A stretch of 5,473 bases of DNA from positions 1-5,473 of the forward strand of contig DNGH01000172.1 of assembly GCA_003486285.1 (NCBI GenBank). The letters run 5' to 3'. Shown in pieces: positions 5,354 to 5,473 of the stretch (its first letter is position 1; each line of letters opens with the position of its first letter). This DNA comes from Actinomycetota bacterium (lineage in GTDB: Bacteria; Actinomycetota; Acidimicrobiia; Spongiisociales; UBA11373). A model generated the notes under the pieces. The model made no database searches, was not told where the DNA came from, and saw only the letters and a list, made by a program, of their open reading frames with translations. A program made the position numbers and the translations under genes.

Positions 5354-5400
5354 CCAGAGTCGATTCGAGCGGCCGGGCATCCCAGACCGGTTCTGGCTGA
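5350..5400. repeat. 9-bp inverted repeat joining heptad arrays D and E
   Basis: TCAGCCAGA (5350-5358) is the exact reverse complement of 5392-5400, enclosing 33 bases. The left arm begins inside the last unit of array D and the right arm ends inside the first unit of array E. A second pairing, CCAGA (5382-5386) with TCTGG (5392-5396), competes for the right arm. It could be a terminator-like hairpin for the kinase transcript, although no T-tract follows. The inner segment has no recognised content. Confidence 0.5.
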
Positions 5401-5472
5401 CCGCTGACCGCTCACGGCTCAAGGCTCACGGCTCGCGGCTCACGGCTCCCGATACCCGGCACCCGATACCCG
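5396..5472. repeat. Heptad array E: 11 in-phase units, reaching the window edge
   Basis: Two GCTGACC units (5396-5409) are followed by GCTCACG, GCTCAAG, GCTCACG, GCTCGCG, GCTCACG, GCTCCCG, then ATACCCG, GCACCCG, ATACCCG (to 5472). The phase is unbroken. Every second unit of the middle block is the constant GCTCACG while the units between vary, so the array has a 14-bp period. The final block alternates AT and GC in the same way. The array may continue past the window. It shares words with array A (GCTGACC) and array B (GCTCAAG, and GCTCACG in inverse). Confidence 0.92.
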
Positions 5473-5473
5473 G

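Noticed and set aside
1..5473. Defence system, prophage or insertion sequence
   Set aside because: All six genes belong to common metabolic or regulatory families. No transposase, integrase, toxin-antitoxin or nuclease gene is visible.

Overview
The window is very GC-rich, with codon use strongly biased to G or C in the third position. It looks like chromosomal DNA of a high-GC Gram-positive (Actinomycetota) organism, possibly an uncultivated lineage. Three things point that way: GTG starts are common; three transcription units have a TANNNT -10 hexamer exactly 6 nt before the start codon, the hallmark of leaderless actinobacterial genes; and there is a DevR/DevS-type two-component pair. This assignment is inference, because no rRNA or other marker gene is present.

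Layout. On the minus strand, 23-1324 is an isochorismate synthase and 1397-2227 is an alpha/beta hydrolase, each with its own likely leaderless promoter. Further along the same strand, 4113-2334 is a tightly coupled three-gene operon: a DevR-type NarL/LuxR response regulator, a single-domain universal stress protein, and a CBS-CBS-BON protein. Its genes are joined by two 4-nt ATGA overlaps. Divergently, on the plus strand, 4214-5332 encodes a single-GAF sensor histidine kinase. Its GAF domain keeps the His and Tyr, 22 residues apart, that in DevS are the heme ligand and the distal-pocket Tyr. The 100-bp divergent spacer (4114-4213) holds both promoters and two imperfect inverted repeats, one resembling a Dos box.

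How the genes fit together. The kinase probably senses a gas or redox signal through its GAF domain and phosphorylates the divergent response regulator. The regulator may control its own operon and the kinase. The stress protein and the CBS-BON protein are the output: Usp and CBS proteins are also typical members of the mycobacterial DosR dormancy regulon. The isochorismate synthase would feed menaquinone (or possibly salicylate/siderophore) synthesis. The hydrolase's substrate is unknown.

The most unusual feature is a set of heptanucleotide tandem arrays at 1-21, 1340-1416, 2247-2281 (with two inverted units at 2296-2309), 5333-5353 and 5396-5472. They lie at all four visible transcription-unit 3' ends and are absent from the operon junctions and the divergent promoter. 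They draw on a small shared set of 7-bp words, nearly all containing TGA or TCA; some alternate with a 14-bp super-period, and one array supplies a gene's last codons and stop. A perfect 15-bp palindrome (2312-2344) likewise holds the stop codon of the CBS-BON gene. No CRISPR array, transposase, tRNA, rRNA or defence system was seen, and no gene-free stretch reaches 300 bases.
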